DNA of 64,000 nt from positions 124,001 through 188,000 of the forward strand of contig CBDCSV010000008.1 in the NCBI GenBank assembly GCA_965221855.1, given 5' to 3'. Below, piece after piece: positions 18,257-27,008 of this stretch (position 1 is its first letter; every line of letters starts with the position of its first letter). This DNA comes from JAJDXO01 sp965221855. Its GTDB lineage: Bacteria > Pseudomonadota > Alphaproteobacteria > Rhodospirillales > UBA2165. Under the pieces are notes generated by a model that saw nothing but the letters and a program-made list of their open reading frames with translations, was not told where the DNA came from and searched no databases. The position numbers were made by a program, and so were the translations under genes.

Positions 18257-19384
18257 TTACGCCGAGCCTGCGTTGCCGTTCTCGATATAGCGCCGTTCGA
18301 ACCGGTTGCCGAGGCGGGTGAGGATTTCGTAGCCGATGGTGCCGGCGCGGGCGGCGGTATCGTCGAGGTCGTTGTCGGGACCAAGCAGGTCGACCAAAGC
18401 GCCGGGCCGTGCCAGTCCGTCGGGAACGTCGGTCACGTCCACTGTGGTCAGGTCCATCGAAACTCGCCCCACGACCGGCACTTTGTGACCGCCGATGACG
18501 GCGATACCGGTGTTGCCAAGAGACCGCGGATACCCGTCCGCGTAGCCAATCGCAACGGTGGCGATTTTGCTCGGCCGGGTGACGCGGTGCGTCGCACCAT
18601 AGCCAACGGTCTGAGGGGTGTCAACGAACCGCACTTGCAGGATTTCTCCTTGTATTTGAATGACTTGAGACATCGGATTGGCGGTGTCCGGGGTCGGGTT
18701 GACACCGTACAAGGCGACCCCGGCACGGGTCAGATCGAAGTGGAAATCCTCGTCCAGAAACATGCCGGACGAGGCCGAGAGCGACGCCCGGCGGGCCTCG
18801 AATCGAGGCATCAACCTGGCGAAGGCATCGCGCTGCCCGGCGTTCTTGGGGTTGCCGGGTTCTTCGGCGCAGGCGAGATGGCTGATCAGGCAGTCGATCA
18901 CCATCTCCCGGTTCCAGTCCGGCCGGGCCAGCAGCGTCTCCGCCTCGTCGGCGGTCAGGCCGAGGCGGGCCATGCCGGTGTCGATATGGATATCGGCGGG
19001 CAGCGGCCGGTCGGACTCGGCCGAAACGCTCCGCCATGTCTCGATTTCGTCCAGCGTGTTGAGCACCGGGCGCAGGTTCCGGGCTATGAAGCGCTCCGGC
19101 GGTTGACCCATCAGGCCGTCCAGCACGTGAATATCGGCGGACGGGATCAGCGAGCGGAGTTCATACGCCTCGGCGATATTGGCGACGAAAAAGGTCCGGC
19201 ATCCGGCGTTGGCGAGCACCGGCGCCACCCGATCGACACCGAGCCCATAGGCGTTCGCCTTGACCACGGACGCCACTTCGGCGCTGCCTGAAATATCCCG
19301 CAGGGTTTGATAATTGGCGGCGACGGCATCCAGATCGATGGTGAGGATCGACCCCGTATGCGCCCCGCCGCTCATCCCGGACAA
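18257..19384 (-). CDS. alr: alanine racemase
   Basis: 375 aa, PLP-dependent, making D-alanine for peptidoglycan. The PLP lysine is Lys42 in VVKANAYGLG, and the second catalytic base is the Tyr in VGYGATHRV near residue 266. It follows dnaB directly, its start position touching the dnaB stop, a pairing common in alphaproteobacteria. A start at the second Met (residue 4) is also possible. Confidence 0.93.
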   Translation of the reverse strand: MSGMSGGAHTGSILTIDLDAVAANYQTLRDISGSAEVASVVKANAYGLGVDRVAPVLANAGCRTFFVANIAEAYELRSLIPSADIHVLDGLMGQPPERFIARNLRPVLNTLDEIETWRSVSAESDRPLPADIHIDTGMARLGLTADEAETLLARPDWNREMVIDCLISHLACAEEPGNPKNAGQRDAFARLMPRFEARRASLSASSGMFLDEDFHFDLTRAGVALYGVNPTPDTANPMSQVIQIQGEILQVRFVDTPQTVGYGATHRVTRPSKIATVAIGYADGYPRSLGNTGIAVIGGHKVPVVGRVSMDLTTVDVTDVPDGLARPGALVDLLGPDNDLDDTAARAGTIGYEILTRLGNRFERRYIENGNAGSA

Positions 19385-20908
19385 TCAGAAGCTCTCGGAA
19401 TGTTGGGTATCCAGATCGGCGAATCGGGTGAATGTGCCGTCGAAATAGAGGCGGACGTTGCCCGTCGGTCCATGCCGCTGCTTGGCGATCAGCAGTTCGG
19501 TGTCGTGCTTCGCTTCCCGCAGCCGGGTTTCCCAACGGTCGTGCCGTTCGGCGAATTTGTCCGGCTCTTCGTCTTGCCGCTGCACGGGCTCCCCCCGCTC
19601 CAGATAGTAGGATTGACGGAAGATGAACGCGACCACATCCGCATCCTGTTCGATGGTGCCGGATTCGCGCAGATCGGAAAGTTGAGGACGTTTGTCCTCA
19701 CGCTGTTCGACGGCGCGCGACAACTGCGAGAGCGCGAGCACCGGGACGTTGAGTTCCTTGGCCAGGGTCTTCAGGCCGCGGGTGATCTCGCCGATCTCGA
19801 GAACCCGGTTATCGCTCCGGTGCAAACCTTCCATGAGTTGCAGGTAGTCGACGATGATCAGTCCGAGGCCGTGTTCCCGCTTGAGCCGGCGCGCCCGGGT
19901 GCGCAATGCGCTGACCGAAAGGGCCGGCGTGTCGTCGATGAAGATGGGGAGACGGTGAAGCTCCTGGCTGGCGACCACCAGTTTGTCGAATTCCTCGTTG
20001 GAAAGATTGCCGCGCCGCATCTTGTCGGAGGCAATCTCGGTCTGTTCGGACAGGATGCGGCTCGCCAGTTGCTCGGCCGACATTTCGAGGGAGAAGAACC
20101 CGACAACCGCGCCGTCGAGCACCCTGGTCCGGCCGTCTTCGTCGGTCTCGGTCTTGTAGTCGTAGGCCGCGTTGAACGCGATATTCGTCGCAAGCGCGGT
20201 TTTACCCATCGACGGGCGCGCGGCGAGAATGATCAGATCGGACGGATGGAGACCGCCCAGCAGAGCGTCGACATCCCGAAAGCCGGTGGCAACGCCGCTC
20301 AGGTGGCTATCCCGTTTGTGGGCCGCCTCGGCCATCTCGATCGCGCTGAGGATGGACGACTTGAACGGCTGGAATCCGCTCTCCATTTCGCCGGTGGTCG
20401 CCAGGTCATAGAGCCGCTGCTCCGCCCCTTCGATCTGGTGCATGGCGGTGTTGTCGACGTCCGGCGAGTAGGCATCGTTGACGATGGTTTCGCCGAGATC
20501 GATCAGCTGCCGCTTGAGATGCAGGTCGTAGATGTTCCGGCCGTATTCCGCCGCGTTGATGATGCTCACCATGCTGCCGGCGATTTCCGCCAGATACTCG
20601 GTGCCGCCGACCTCGGAGAGCGATCCGTCCTGTTCGAAGAAGTTCTTCAGGGTGATGGGATCGGCGATCTGTCCGCGTTCGATCAGCCGGGACGCCGCGT
20701 CGAAGATCCGTCCGTGGATGGGATCGGCGAAATGGTCGGCCCGCAGGAAGTCGGACACCCGGTCATAAGCGTTGTTGTTGGCGAAGATGGCGCCGAGCAG
20801 CGCCTTCTCGGCTTCGAAGTTGTGCGGCGGGGTCCGGAATACGGAGAGGGTCTGGTCGTCATCGCCGATGGGGCGCAAATTTGTCGGGTTGGTCGCCGCG
20901 GTCGCCAT
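19385..20908 (-). CDS. dnaB: replicative DNA helicase DnaB
   Basis: 507 aa, the hexameric fork helicase. The N-terminal domain begins around PPHNFEAEKALLGAIFANN, and the RecA-like C-terminal domain has Walker A ARPSMGKTALA, Walker B LIIVDYLQLM and arginine-finger-region FRQSYY. The length is normal. No intein is seen. It leads the dnaB-alr-mlaE-mlaF run. Confidence 0.95.
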   Translation of the reverse strand: MATAATNPTNLRPIGDDDQTLSVFRTPPHNFEAEKALLGAIFANNNAYDRVSDFLRADHFADPIHGRIFDAASRLIERGQIADPITLKNFFEQDGSLSEVGGTEYLAEIAGSMVSIINAAEYGRNIYDLHLKRQLIDLGETIVNDAYSPDVDNTAMHQIEGAEQRLYDLATTGEMESGFQPFKSSILSAIEMAEAAHKRDSHLSGVATGFRDVDALLGGLHPSDLIILAARPSMGKTALATNIAFNAAYDYKTETDEDGRTRVLDGAVVGFFSLEMSAEQLASRILSEQTEIASDKMRRGNLSNEEFDKLVVASQELHRLPIFIDDTPALSVSALRTRARRLKREHGLGLIIVDYLQLMEGLHRSDNRVLEIGEITRGLKTLAKELNVPVLALSQLSRAVEQREDKRPQLSDLRESGTIEQDADVVAFIFRQSYYLERGEPVQRQDEEPDKFAERHDRWETRLREAKHDTELLIAKQRHGPTGNVRLYFDGTFTRFADLDTQHSESF

Positions 20909-21019
20909 GAAACGGAACCTAGACCGATTCGCGGCCCGGGGTAAGCCGGAATCGATTCACACCCCTGTGGAACACGGGGATTAACAGGCCGATATTCGGG
21001 AGCGGCGGGGGCGGTGAAC

Positions 21020-22261
21020 TTAAGCCGCGCGATCGCTCGCCGGCCGGGCCTCGCCGCCGGCCTTTTCCCACTCCCCGATGTAGTCGCGGGTCATGGGTAC
21101 GACGCCGGCGCGCTTGGTCATCTGAATTTGGAAGACCGTCATGCCGAGGAAACGGAACGAAACCTCGCTGCCGGCAAGATAGAACTCCCACATGCGGCAG
21201 AAGTTCTCGTCGTACAGGTCCGCGACCTTGTCCCGGTTCTCGAGGAACCGCTCCCGCCAGGCCTTGAGGGTTTCGGCATAGTGGGGGCCGAGGAACTCGA
21301 TGTCGGTGACGATCAGCCCGGCCCGCTCGATGGCCGGCACGGTCTCGGAGAGGGAGGGGATATAGCCGCCGGGGAAAATGTACTTCCGGATCCAGGGGTC
21401 CGTATTCCCGGGACCGCCGCTGCGGCCGATGGTGTGGAGGAGCGCCACGCCGTCATCGGCGAGCACCTCGTGGATTTTGCCGAAATATTGACCGAAATGT
21501 CCGACGCCCACATGTTCGAACATGCCCACCGACACGATCCGGTCGAAATGACCGGTCTGGTCCCGGTAATCCCGCAAATGGAATTGCGCCCGGTCCTGCA
21601 ATCCGGCCTGGGCGGCGCGGTCCTTGGAGACCTTGACCTGCTCTTCGGAGAGGGTGATGCCGGTGACCTCGGTCCCCGCCGATTTGGCGAGATACAGGCC
21701 CATACCGCCCCAGCCCGAGCCGATATCGAGCACCGTCTGGCCGTCCTCGAGCAGCAGCTTGGCCGCGATATGGCGCTTCTTACGTTCCTGGGCGGTGTCG
21801 ATGTCGTCAACCCCGTCCGGAAAATAGGCGCAGGAGTACTGCTTGTCCTGGTCGAGAAACAGGTCGTAGAGCTCGCCCGACAGATCGTAATGATGGGCGA
21901 CATTGCGCTTCGAGCGGAACGCGGGATTGAACTGATGGATGCGCCGGAACAGCATCCCGATCGGGGCGAAAAATCGCTGTAGCGCCGGCTCCCCCGTTTC
22001 CGCGATATTTCGCGTCAGCAGGTCCAGGAACTCGTAGATGGTGCCGCCGCCCTCGACGGTCAGCCGGCCGTCCATATAGGCCTCGCCGAGCGCCATGCTC
22101 GGGTTCAGGGCGATTTTGAGGGGCAATGAGCGCTCATGAAACCGAACCGCCACCGACGGCCACTCGTTGCCGCCGAAACGGTGCGCCTTTCCGCTGCTGT
22201 CCGTGATCGTCAACTCGCCTTCGGCGATCAGGCGGCGGAGAATGGGGGTGAGCATGAACAT
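21020..22261 (-). CDS. cfa: cyclopropane-fatty-acyl-phospholipid synthase family protein
   Basis: 413 aa, a SAM-dependent methyltransferase that adds a methylene across the double bond of membrane lipid acyl chains. The SAM loop is VLDIGSGWGGMG, followed by GITLSEEQ and the SVGMFEHVG strand typical of CFA synthases. The N-terminal lipid-binding domain is present. It lies between dnaB and the rplI operon but has its own intergenic gaps on both sides. Which lipid substrate it uses is not visible. Confidence 0.88.
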   Translation of the reverse strand: MFMLTPILRRLIAEGELTITDSSGKAHRFGGNEWPSVAVRFHERSLPLKIALNPSMALGEAYMDGRLTVEGGGTIYEFLDLLTRNIAETGEPALQRFFAPIGMLFRRIHQFNPAFRSKRNVAHHYDLSGELYDLFLDQDKQYSCAYFPDGVDDIDTAQERKKRHIAAKLLLEDGQTVLDIGSGWGGMGLYLAKSAGTEVTGITLSEEQVKVSKDRAAQAGLQDRAQFHLRDYRDQTGHFDRIVSVGMFEHVGVGHFGQYFGKIHEVLADDGVALLHTIGRSGGPGNTDPWIRKYIFPGGYIPSLSETVPAIERAGLIVTDIEFLGPHYAETLKAWRERFLENRDKVADLYDENFCRMWEFYLAGSEVSFRFLGMTVFQIQMTKRAGVVPMTRDYIGEWEKAGGEARPASDRAA

Positions 22262-22382
22262 GGCACCAGCCCTTGGAGCTTCTTCAATATCCTTTTTCTT
22301 TGCGCTGTGACGGCGGCTTCATGCGCCCGGCGTCACCTGAAAACGCTAGCACACTCATTTTCCGATGTGAAGATTGCCGAAG

Positions 22383-22415
22383 AAAAAGCGGGCGATTTTC
22401 AAATAACCGCCCGCT
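22383..22415 (-). terminator. Rho-independent terminator of the rpsF-rplI operon
   Basis: Read on the minus strand, just after the rplI stop, the arms AGCGGGCG (22415-22408) and CGCCCGCT (22394-22387) pair perfectly and run into a T5 tract. The loop is about 13 nt. This is a typical intrinsic terminator. Confidence 0.75.
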
Positions 22416-22440
22416 GTTCAACGACTTATGAGGAACACGA

Positions 22441-23103
22441 CTAGGCGGCCGGGGTTTCTTCCGCTTCCTCCCCGTCCGCCGGGGTCTCCTCATCCGAAGA
22501 CGAATCCTCGGTCTCCGCCTCGGCCTCGGCGGCGGTTTCCGCTTCGGCGGCCTCGGCGGCTTCGTCCTCGGCGATCAGCTGCTCGGCCGGGCTCTGAACG
22601 TTCTCGTCCTCCTGGGCGATCACCGCCTCGCCGGTCTCTTCCTGGATACGGGCCTCATCGTCGGACCGGGCCACGTTGGCGGTCACGGTTACCGAAACTT
22701 CCGGGTGCAGGGAAACGTGAACCGGGTGCAGGCCGATGGCCTTGATCGGGCTTTCGAGCCGAACCTGCTGACGGCCGACCGTGAACCCGGCCTCGGTCAG
22801 CCCGGTGGCGATATCGCGCGCGTTGACCGAGCCGTAGAGCTGACCCGCGTCGCCGGCCTGCCGGATCATGACCACGAGCTGGCCGTCCATCTTGCCGGCC
22901 ACCGCCTCGGCCTCGCTCTTGCGCTCCAGGTTCTCGGCCTCCAGCTGGGCGCGCTGTTGCTCGAAATGGGCCCTGTTCTCGCTGGTCGCGCTCACCGCCT
23001 TCTTCTTGGGCAGCAGATAGTTGCGCGCGTAGCCCGGCTTGACGTTCACCACGTCGCCCATCTGGCCCAGCTTCTCAATTCGTTCCAAAAGGATGACTTC
23101 CAT
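22441..23103 (-). CDS. rplI: 50S ribosomal protein L9 with acidic C-terminal extension
   Basis: 220 aa from MEVILLERIEKLGQMGDV. The ATG at 23103 overlaps the upstream DUF2232 stop (TGATG). The N-terminal signature VKPGYARNYLLPKKKA binds 23S rRNA, a long helix connects to the C-terminal domain, and a tail of about 60 residues made almost only of Glu, Ala, Asp and Ser follows. The tail makes it longer than the usual 150 residues, as in many alphaproteobacteria. It is last in the rpsF-rpsR-DUF2232-rplI operon. Confidence 0.94.
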   Translation of the reverse strand: MEVILLERIEKLGQMGDVVNVKPGYARNYLLPKKKAVSATSENRAHFEQQRAQLEAENLERKSEAEAVAGKMDGQLVVMIRQAGDAGQLYGSVNARDIATGLTEAGFTVGRQQVRLESPIKAIGLHPVHVSLHPEVSVTVTANVARSDDEARIQEETGEAVIAQEDENVQSPAEQLIAEDEAAEAAEAETAAEAEAETEDSSSDEETPADGEEAEETPAA

Positions 23104-24047
23104 CACTCTTCCTCCTCGTCGGGCGCGGGCGCGCCGCCATAACGGTTCCGGAGATCCGTCCATTGTTCAAAAAACCCGAGCCCGGCCACCGCGACGAACG
23201 GGACCAGGCCGAAAACCAGAATTATGCCGTAGAGGCCGACCAGCGCCATGGTCGGCGCCGGCAGCCGGCGGACCATGACGTGAATGGTGCCGAGGCCGAC
23301 GAAAAAGAACGGGGTTGCAAGGACCGCGACCACGTTCATGGCGACGAAATCCGCCGTGCCGGATGACAGCAAGGCAACCCCCGCGGCGATGACGATGGCC
23401 CAGTAGATCCAATCCGGCAGCTCGATCTCCGAATAGACCGGGGTCGGGCGGATATTGCGGCCCATGCGGACCAGCAGGCTCTGGGCCAGGGTGCCGTTGA
23501 CGGTCAGGAACAGCAGCCAGGAACCGGCGACGATCGCCGGGAAGAAGGGCGTCAGTTGGCTCACCAGCGTCGCCCGGTCGCCGGGGCTCGCGAAGCTGAA
23601 TCGCGCCTCCAGAATCTGATCGAGGTACTGGCCGATGGCCGCCGGCAGCCCGCCGTCCACATCGAAGTGGACGAACCCCGCGACGATGATCAGCACCGAG
23701 GCGACGCCCGCCAGGCGGGCCAGCAGATCGCCCGGCCTGTACCATTCGACCGCGCCGCTCCGCAGCCGCCGGGTCATCAGCGCCTGGCGGACGATCAGGC
23801 CAACGGGCAGTCCGACCATCACGATATAGACGAGGGCGAAGAAGGGATTGCCCGCGACGCCGGATATCAGGACGCCGGCCACGATCCCGATGTTGCCGGC
23901 GCGGGAGCCGAGCGACAGCCCGACCATCAGCAGGGGCAGGGGCGACAGATAGGACAGAATAATCCCGCCGCCGCCGAGTGTAATCGACGCCCATAGAAGT
24001 GCGCTGACTGCGCCGGCGCCGATACCGCCAAGAAGATCCCTGTTCAT
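23103..24047 (-). CDS. DUF2232 family membrane protein
   Basis: 314 aa from MNRDLLGGIGAGAVSALLWA. A start at 24095, overlapping the rpsR stop as TAATG, would add 16 hydrophilic residues and cannot be excluded. About eight hydrophobic helices are visible. The C-terminus ends in an acidic tail APDEEEE. The family is regularly found between rpsR and rplI in alphaproteobacteria and resembles the substrate-binding S components of ECF-type transporters in general topology, but its function is unknown. Confidence 0.85.
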   Translation of the reverse strand: MNRDLLGGIGAGAVSALLWASITLGGGGIILSYLSPLPLLMVGLSLGSRAGNIGIVAGVLISGVAGNPFFALVYIVMVGLPVGLIVRQALMTRRLRSGAVEWYRPGDLLARLAGVASVLIIVAGFVHFDVDGGLPAAIGQYLDQILEARFSFASPGDRATLVSQLTPFFPAIVAGSWLLFLTVNGTLAQSLLVRMGRNIRPTPVYSEIELPDWIYWAIVIAAGVALLSSGTADFVAMNVVAVLATPFFFVGLGTIHVMVRRLPAPTMALVGLYGIILVFGLVPFVAVAGLGFFEQWTDLRNRYGGAPAPDEEEE

Positions 24048-24094
24048 GTTGACCCCGCACCGCCGGTCGCCCGCGGGGGCGTTGGCGTTGGTCA

Positions 24095-24376
24095 TTACTG
24101 GGAAACGTAAGGCAGCAGCGCCAGGAAACGAGCCCGCTTGATCGCACGCGCGAGTTCGCGCTGTTTCTTGGCCGAAACCGCCGTAATTCTGCTCGGCACG
24201 ATCTTGCCACGTTCCGAGATGTACCGCGACAAGAGCTTGGTGTCCTTGTAATCGATCTTCGGCGAGTTGGCGCCGGAGAACGGACAGGTCTTGCGCCGCC
24301 GGAAGAACGGACGGCGGCCGCCGCCCCCGCCGCCGCGCGGCCGTTGAGGACGTTCGGTCGTGGTGTCGGCGCTCAT
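24095..24376 (-). CDS. rpsR: 30S ribosomal protein S18
   Basis: 93 aa. An Arg/Gly-rich N-terminus is followed by the S18 core with KTCPFSG, IDYKDTKLLSRYISERGKI and the C-terminal arginine-rich helix QRELARAIKRARFLALLPY. The ATG overlaps the rpsF stop by 4 bp (ATGA). It binds S6 in the 30S platform, in line with the operon order. Confidence 0.96.
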   Translation of the reverse strand: MSADTTTERPQRPRGGGGGGRRPFFRRRKTCPFSGANSPKIDYKDTKLLSRYISERGKIVPSRITAVSAKKQRELARAIKRARFLALLPYVSQ

Positions 24377-24906
24377 TTGTCTTCTCCTTCGCCGGGGGCT
24401 TCGTCAGCGGCTTCGCCAGGGGCCTCAGGTGAGGCCTCCTCGGCCGGGGCCTCGGCGGGGGCCGCCTCTTCCTTGGCTTCCGGCGGCGCGGCCTCGGCAA
24501 CCGGTTTCTCGTCACGGCGGTCGCCGCGGCGGTCGTCGCGGTCGTCCCGCCGGTCGCCGTCGCGCCGGCGCGACTCGTCGCGGTTCCGGTTCTGCATCTG
24601 GATGGACGGCTCGTCGTCGATCTCGTCCAGCCTGAGGGTCAGGTAGCGCAGGATGTCCTCGTGCAGGCGCATCTGGCGCTCCATCTCCCGCACCGCTTCG
24701 GACGGCGCATCGAGATTGAACAGCACGTAGTGCCCCTTGCGGTTCTTCTTGATCCTGTAGGAAAGGTTCTTGAGGCCCCAGTATTCGCGTTTGGCGACCT
24801 TGCCGCCGTTTTCCTCGATCAGGGCCGCGAACCCGTCGGTCATCGCCTCGACCTGAGGCGCGGAAACGTCCTGGCGTGCGATGAACACGCTTTCGTATAA
24901 AGCCAC
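24373..24906 (-). CDS. rpsF: 30S ribosomal protein S6 with acidic C-terminal extension
   Basis: 177 aa from the GTG at 24906 (reading ALYESVFIARQDVS after the start), which has GGAGA upstream. The ferredoxin-like core ends near residue 95. An Arg/Asp-rich stretch (RRRDGDRRDDRDDRR) and a Glu/Ala/Pro tail follow, nearly doubling the usual length. It is first in the operon. Longer upstream starts fall in non-coding sequence. Confidence 0.94.
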   Translation of the reverse strand: MALYESVFIARQDVSAPQVEAMTDGFAALIEENGGKVAKREYWGLKNLSYRIKKNRKGHYVLFNLDAPSEAVREMERQMRLHEDILRYLTLRLDEIDDEPSIQMQNRNRDESRRRDGDRRDDRDDRRGDRRDEKPVAEAAPPEAKEEAAPAEAPAEEASPEAPGEAADEAPGEGEDK

Positions 24907-25065
24907 GGTGATGTCTCCTTCCGGCTTTTCTCTTCCCCCCGGGCGCGGCGAAATCCCCGCCGGAGGGCATAGCCAACGGCGGTTCAAGCCGCTGGCAAGG
25001 AGTTGAGGCGGCGCACTATACACATTACCGGGGGGCTGGCAAGCGGCGGAAACGCCGCGAAAACG

Positions 25066-26424
25066 CTATTCAGCCGCGGCTTTTCCTATGGTCGAGCCCT
25101 CGAGATCGCCGGCCGACCAGGGGGGCCGGGTGAGGCCCAGATTGCCGCGAAGCGTGGTTGCCTCATATTCGGTGCGGAACAGGCCGCGGCGCTGCAGTTC
25201 CGGGACCACCAGGTCGACGAAATCCCTGAGGCTGTGGGGATAGAGGGGCGGCATGATGTTGAACCCGTCGCAGGCCTTGCCGGTGACCCATTCCTCCATC
25301 AGGTCGGCGACCTCGGTGACCGAGCCGTTGATCTGATAGTGGCCGCGGGCGCCGGCGAAATACCGGTAGAGCTCCTTGATGGTCATGTTGTTGTCCCGCG
25401 CCGTCTTGATGGTTATCTCGGCCCGGCTGCCGCCGATTTCGTTGATCGGGATATCCGGAAACGGCTCGTCGACGTCGTAGCCCGTCAGGTCGTAGTCCAG
25501 CCGCTGGGACAGCAGTTCGAGCCCGGTCCGGGGATTGATCAGATCCTGGAGTTCCTCGAACTTGGCGACGCCCTCTTCGTGGGTTTCGCCTACATTCACC
25601 GACAGGCCGGGCATGATCTTGAGGCTGTCCGGGTCGCGCCCGTAATTGGCCATCCGGTCCTTCACATCGGCATAGAACTCCTTGGCGTACTCGATGCTTT
25701 GGGAGGCGCCGAACACCACCTCGGCGGTGGCGGCGGCAAGCTCGCGGCCGTCCTCGGAGGCGCCCGCCTGGACAAGCACCGGCTCGCCCTGGGGCGAGGG
25801 AGAGACGTTCAGGGGCCCCTTGGCGCCCAGAAACTCGCCCGAGTGATCGAGAACCTGGATTTTTTCGGGATCGAAATATTGGCCCGACTCCCGGTCGCGG
25901 ACGAAGGCATCCTCGCCGAAAGAGTTCCAAAGGCCCCGCACCACATGGGCGAACTCCCGGCCCCGGCGGTAGCGCGCCGCCTTTTCCATATGCTCGCCGA
26001 AGCCGAAGCTGTCGGCTTCCAGCTTGTTGCCCGAGGTCACCAGGTTCCAGCCCGCCCGGCCGCCGGAGATGATGTCCAGCGAGGCGAACCGCCGGGCCAG
26101 CAGATAGGGCTGGTCGTAGGTGGCGGTCGCCGTGCACACCAGGCCCAGGTGCTTGGTGTGCTGGGACAGCATGCACATCATGGTGAAGGGCTCGATCCAG
26201 GTGCTGTAGGAATCCCGGCTCATGGATTCGAGGGACCCCCGCCAGAAGGTAACGCTGTCGGCCATGAAGAACATGTCGAACAGGCCTCTCTCGGCGAGCT
26301 GGGCCAATTCGATCAGGTGCGGCGCGTTGACGCCGGAATCCGGCGTGCTTTCGGGATGGCGCCACGCGGCGATGTGGTGGCCCACCTGCCAGTAGAACAT
26401 GCCGAGCTTCATTTGCGTTCCCAT
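25066..26424 (-). CDS. LLM-class flavin-dependent monooxygenase (NtaA/SnaA/DszA type)
   Basis: 452 aa from MGTQMKLGMFYWQ at 26424, with AAGGGGAC upstream; a longer frame to 26490 crosses the operators. It has the bacterial luciferase-like fold of FMNH2-dependent monooxygenases, with signatures such as GHHIAAWRHP, the AGWNLVTSGN segment and SPSPQGEPVLVQAGAS. Relatives oxidise nitrilotriacetate, dibenzothiophene sulfone or similar compounds and need a separate flavin reductase, which is not seen here. It is divergent from a MarR regulator, which probably controls it. Confidence 0.85.
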   Translation of the reverse strand: MGTQMKLGMFYWQVGHHIAAWRHPESTPDSGVNAPHLIELAQLAERGLFDMFFMADSVTFWRGSLESMSRDSYSTWIEPFTMMCMLSQHTKHLGLVCTATATYDQPYLLARRFASLDIISGGRAGWNLVTSGNKLEADSFGFGEHMEKAARYRRGREFAHVVRGLWNSFGEDAFVRDRESGQYFDPEKIQVLDHSGEFLGAKGPLNVSPSPQGEPVLVQAGASEDGRELAAATAEVVFGASQSIEYAKEFYADVKDRMANYGRDPDSLKIMPGLSVNVGETHEEGVAKFEELQDLINPRTGLELLSQRLDYDLTGYDVDEPFPDIPINEIGGSRAEITIKTARDNNMTIKELYRYFAGARGHYQINGSVTEVADLMEEWVTGKACDGFNIMPPLYPHSLRDFVDLVVPELQRRGLFRTEYEATTLRGNLGLTRPPWSAGDLEGSTIGKAAAE

Positions 26425-26442
26425 GCCCGTCCCCTTGCATTT

Positions 26443-26460
26443 TCGTATCAGTTCATACGA
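26443..26460. promoter_or_regulatory. operator-like palindrome 1 (probable MarR site)
   Basis: TCGTATCAGTTCATACGA, 18 bp, with matching outer arms TCGTAT/ATACGA. It lies 18 bp upstream of the monooxygenase start codon and shares half-site TCGTA with palindrome 2. Binding by the divergent MarR protein is inferred. Confidence 0.65.
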
Positions 26461-26467
26461 ATTTATA

Positions 26468-26485
26468 TCGTAAGAACTCTTACGA
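26468..26485. promoter_or_regulatory. operator-like palindrome 2 (probable MarR site)
   Basis: TCGTAAGAACTCTTACGA, 18 bp, with perfect 8-bp arms around AC. Centres of the two palindromes are 25 bp apart. Both lie in the gap between the divergent monooxygenase and marR genes, as expected for autoregulated MarR systems. Confidence 0.7.
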
Positions 26486-26546
26486 GTCAAAACGGAATGC
26501 TCTATAGTGTCCCGAACCGCGACTGGATTGAAGGGTCAACCCGACC

Positions 26547-27008
26547 ATGCCCGATAACGTCTCCAAGGAGGACATCCGCTCCAGGCTGGCCGTCCGGCCG
26601 GGCTTCATGTTCCGCCGGTCCGCCCAGATGGCGCACGGGCTGTTCGAGCGGGGCTGCCGGGAACTGGGTCTCACCACCGGCCAGTACGATGTTCTGTTCG
26701 TGCTGTTCTATGAAAGCGAGGTGGACCAGGACCGTCTGGCCCAGGTGCTGGGTCTCGACCGCTCGACCACCGGCGTGCTGGCGGGCAACCTGGAGAAGAA
26801 GGGGTTCATCGCCCGGCGGGTGAAGCCGGACGACCGGCGGAAACGGATTCTGGCCCTGACGCCGGAGGGCGCGGAAACCTTCAGGCAGGCCCAGCCCATC
26901 GCCGAACTCGCCAAGGACAGGATACTGGCCCCGTTGACCGAAGAGGAGCGGGCGACTCTGTTCGCGCTTTTGCGGCGGCTGGTGGTGGAGGGAGGCGAGG
27001 AAGCCTAA
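26547..27008 (+). CDS. MarR-family transcriptional regulator
   Basis: 153 aa. The winged helix-turn-helix lies around DRLAQVLGLDRSTTGVLAGNL (here DRLAQVLGLDRSTTGV), and the wing contains DDRRKRILALTPEG, the family hallmark. MarR dimers bind 16-20 bp palindromes and release DNA on binding small aromatic or phenolic ligands. Two such palindromes precede it, next to the divergent flavin monooxygenase gene, its likely target. Its stop overlaps the end of the convergent carbamate kinase gene by 4 bp. Confidence 0.88.
   Translation: MPDNVSKEDIRSRLAVRPGFMFRRSAQMAHGLFERGCRELGLTTGQYDVLFVLFYESEVDQDRLAQVLGLDRSTTGVLAGNLEKKGFIARRVKPDDRRKRILALTPEGAETFRQAQPIAELAKDRILAPLTEEERATLFALLRRLVVEGGEEA

Noticed and set aside
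24360..24646. Ser/Gly/Arg-rich plus-strand frames opposite rpsF
   Set aside because: They are shadows of the repetitive acidic tail of S6.
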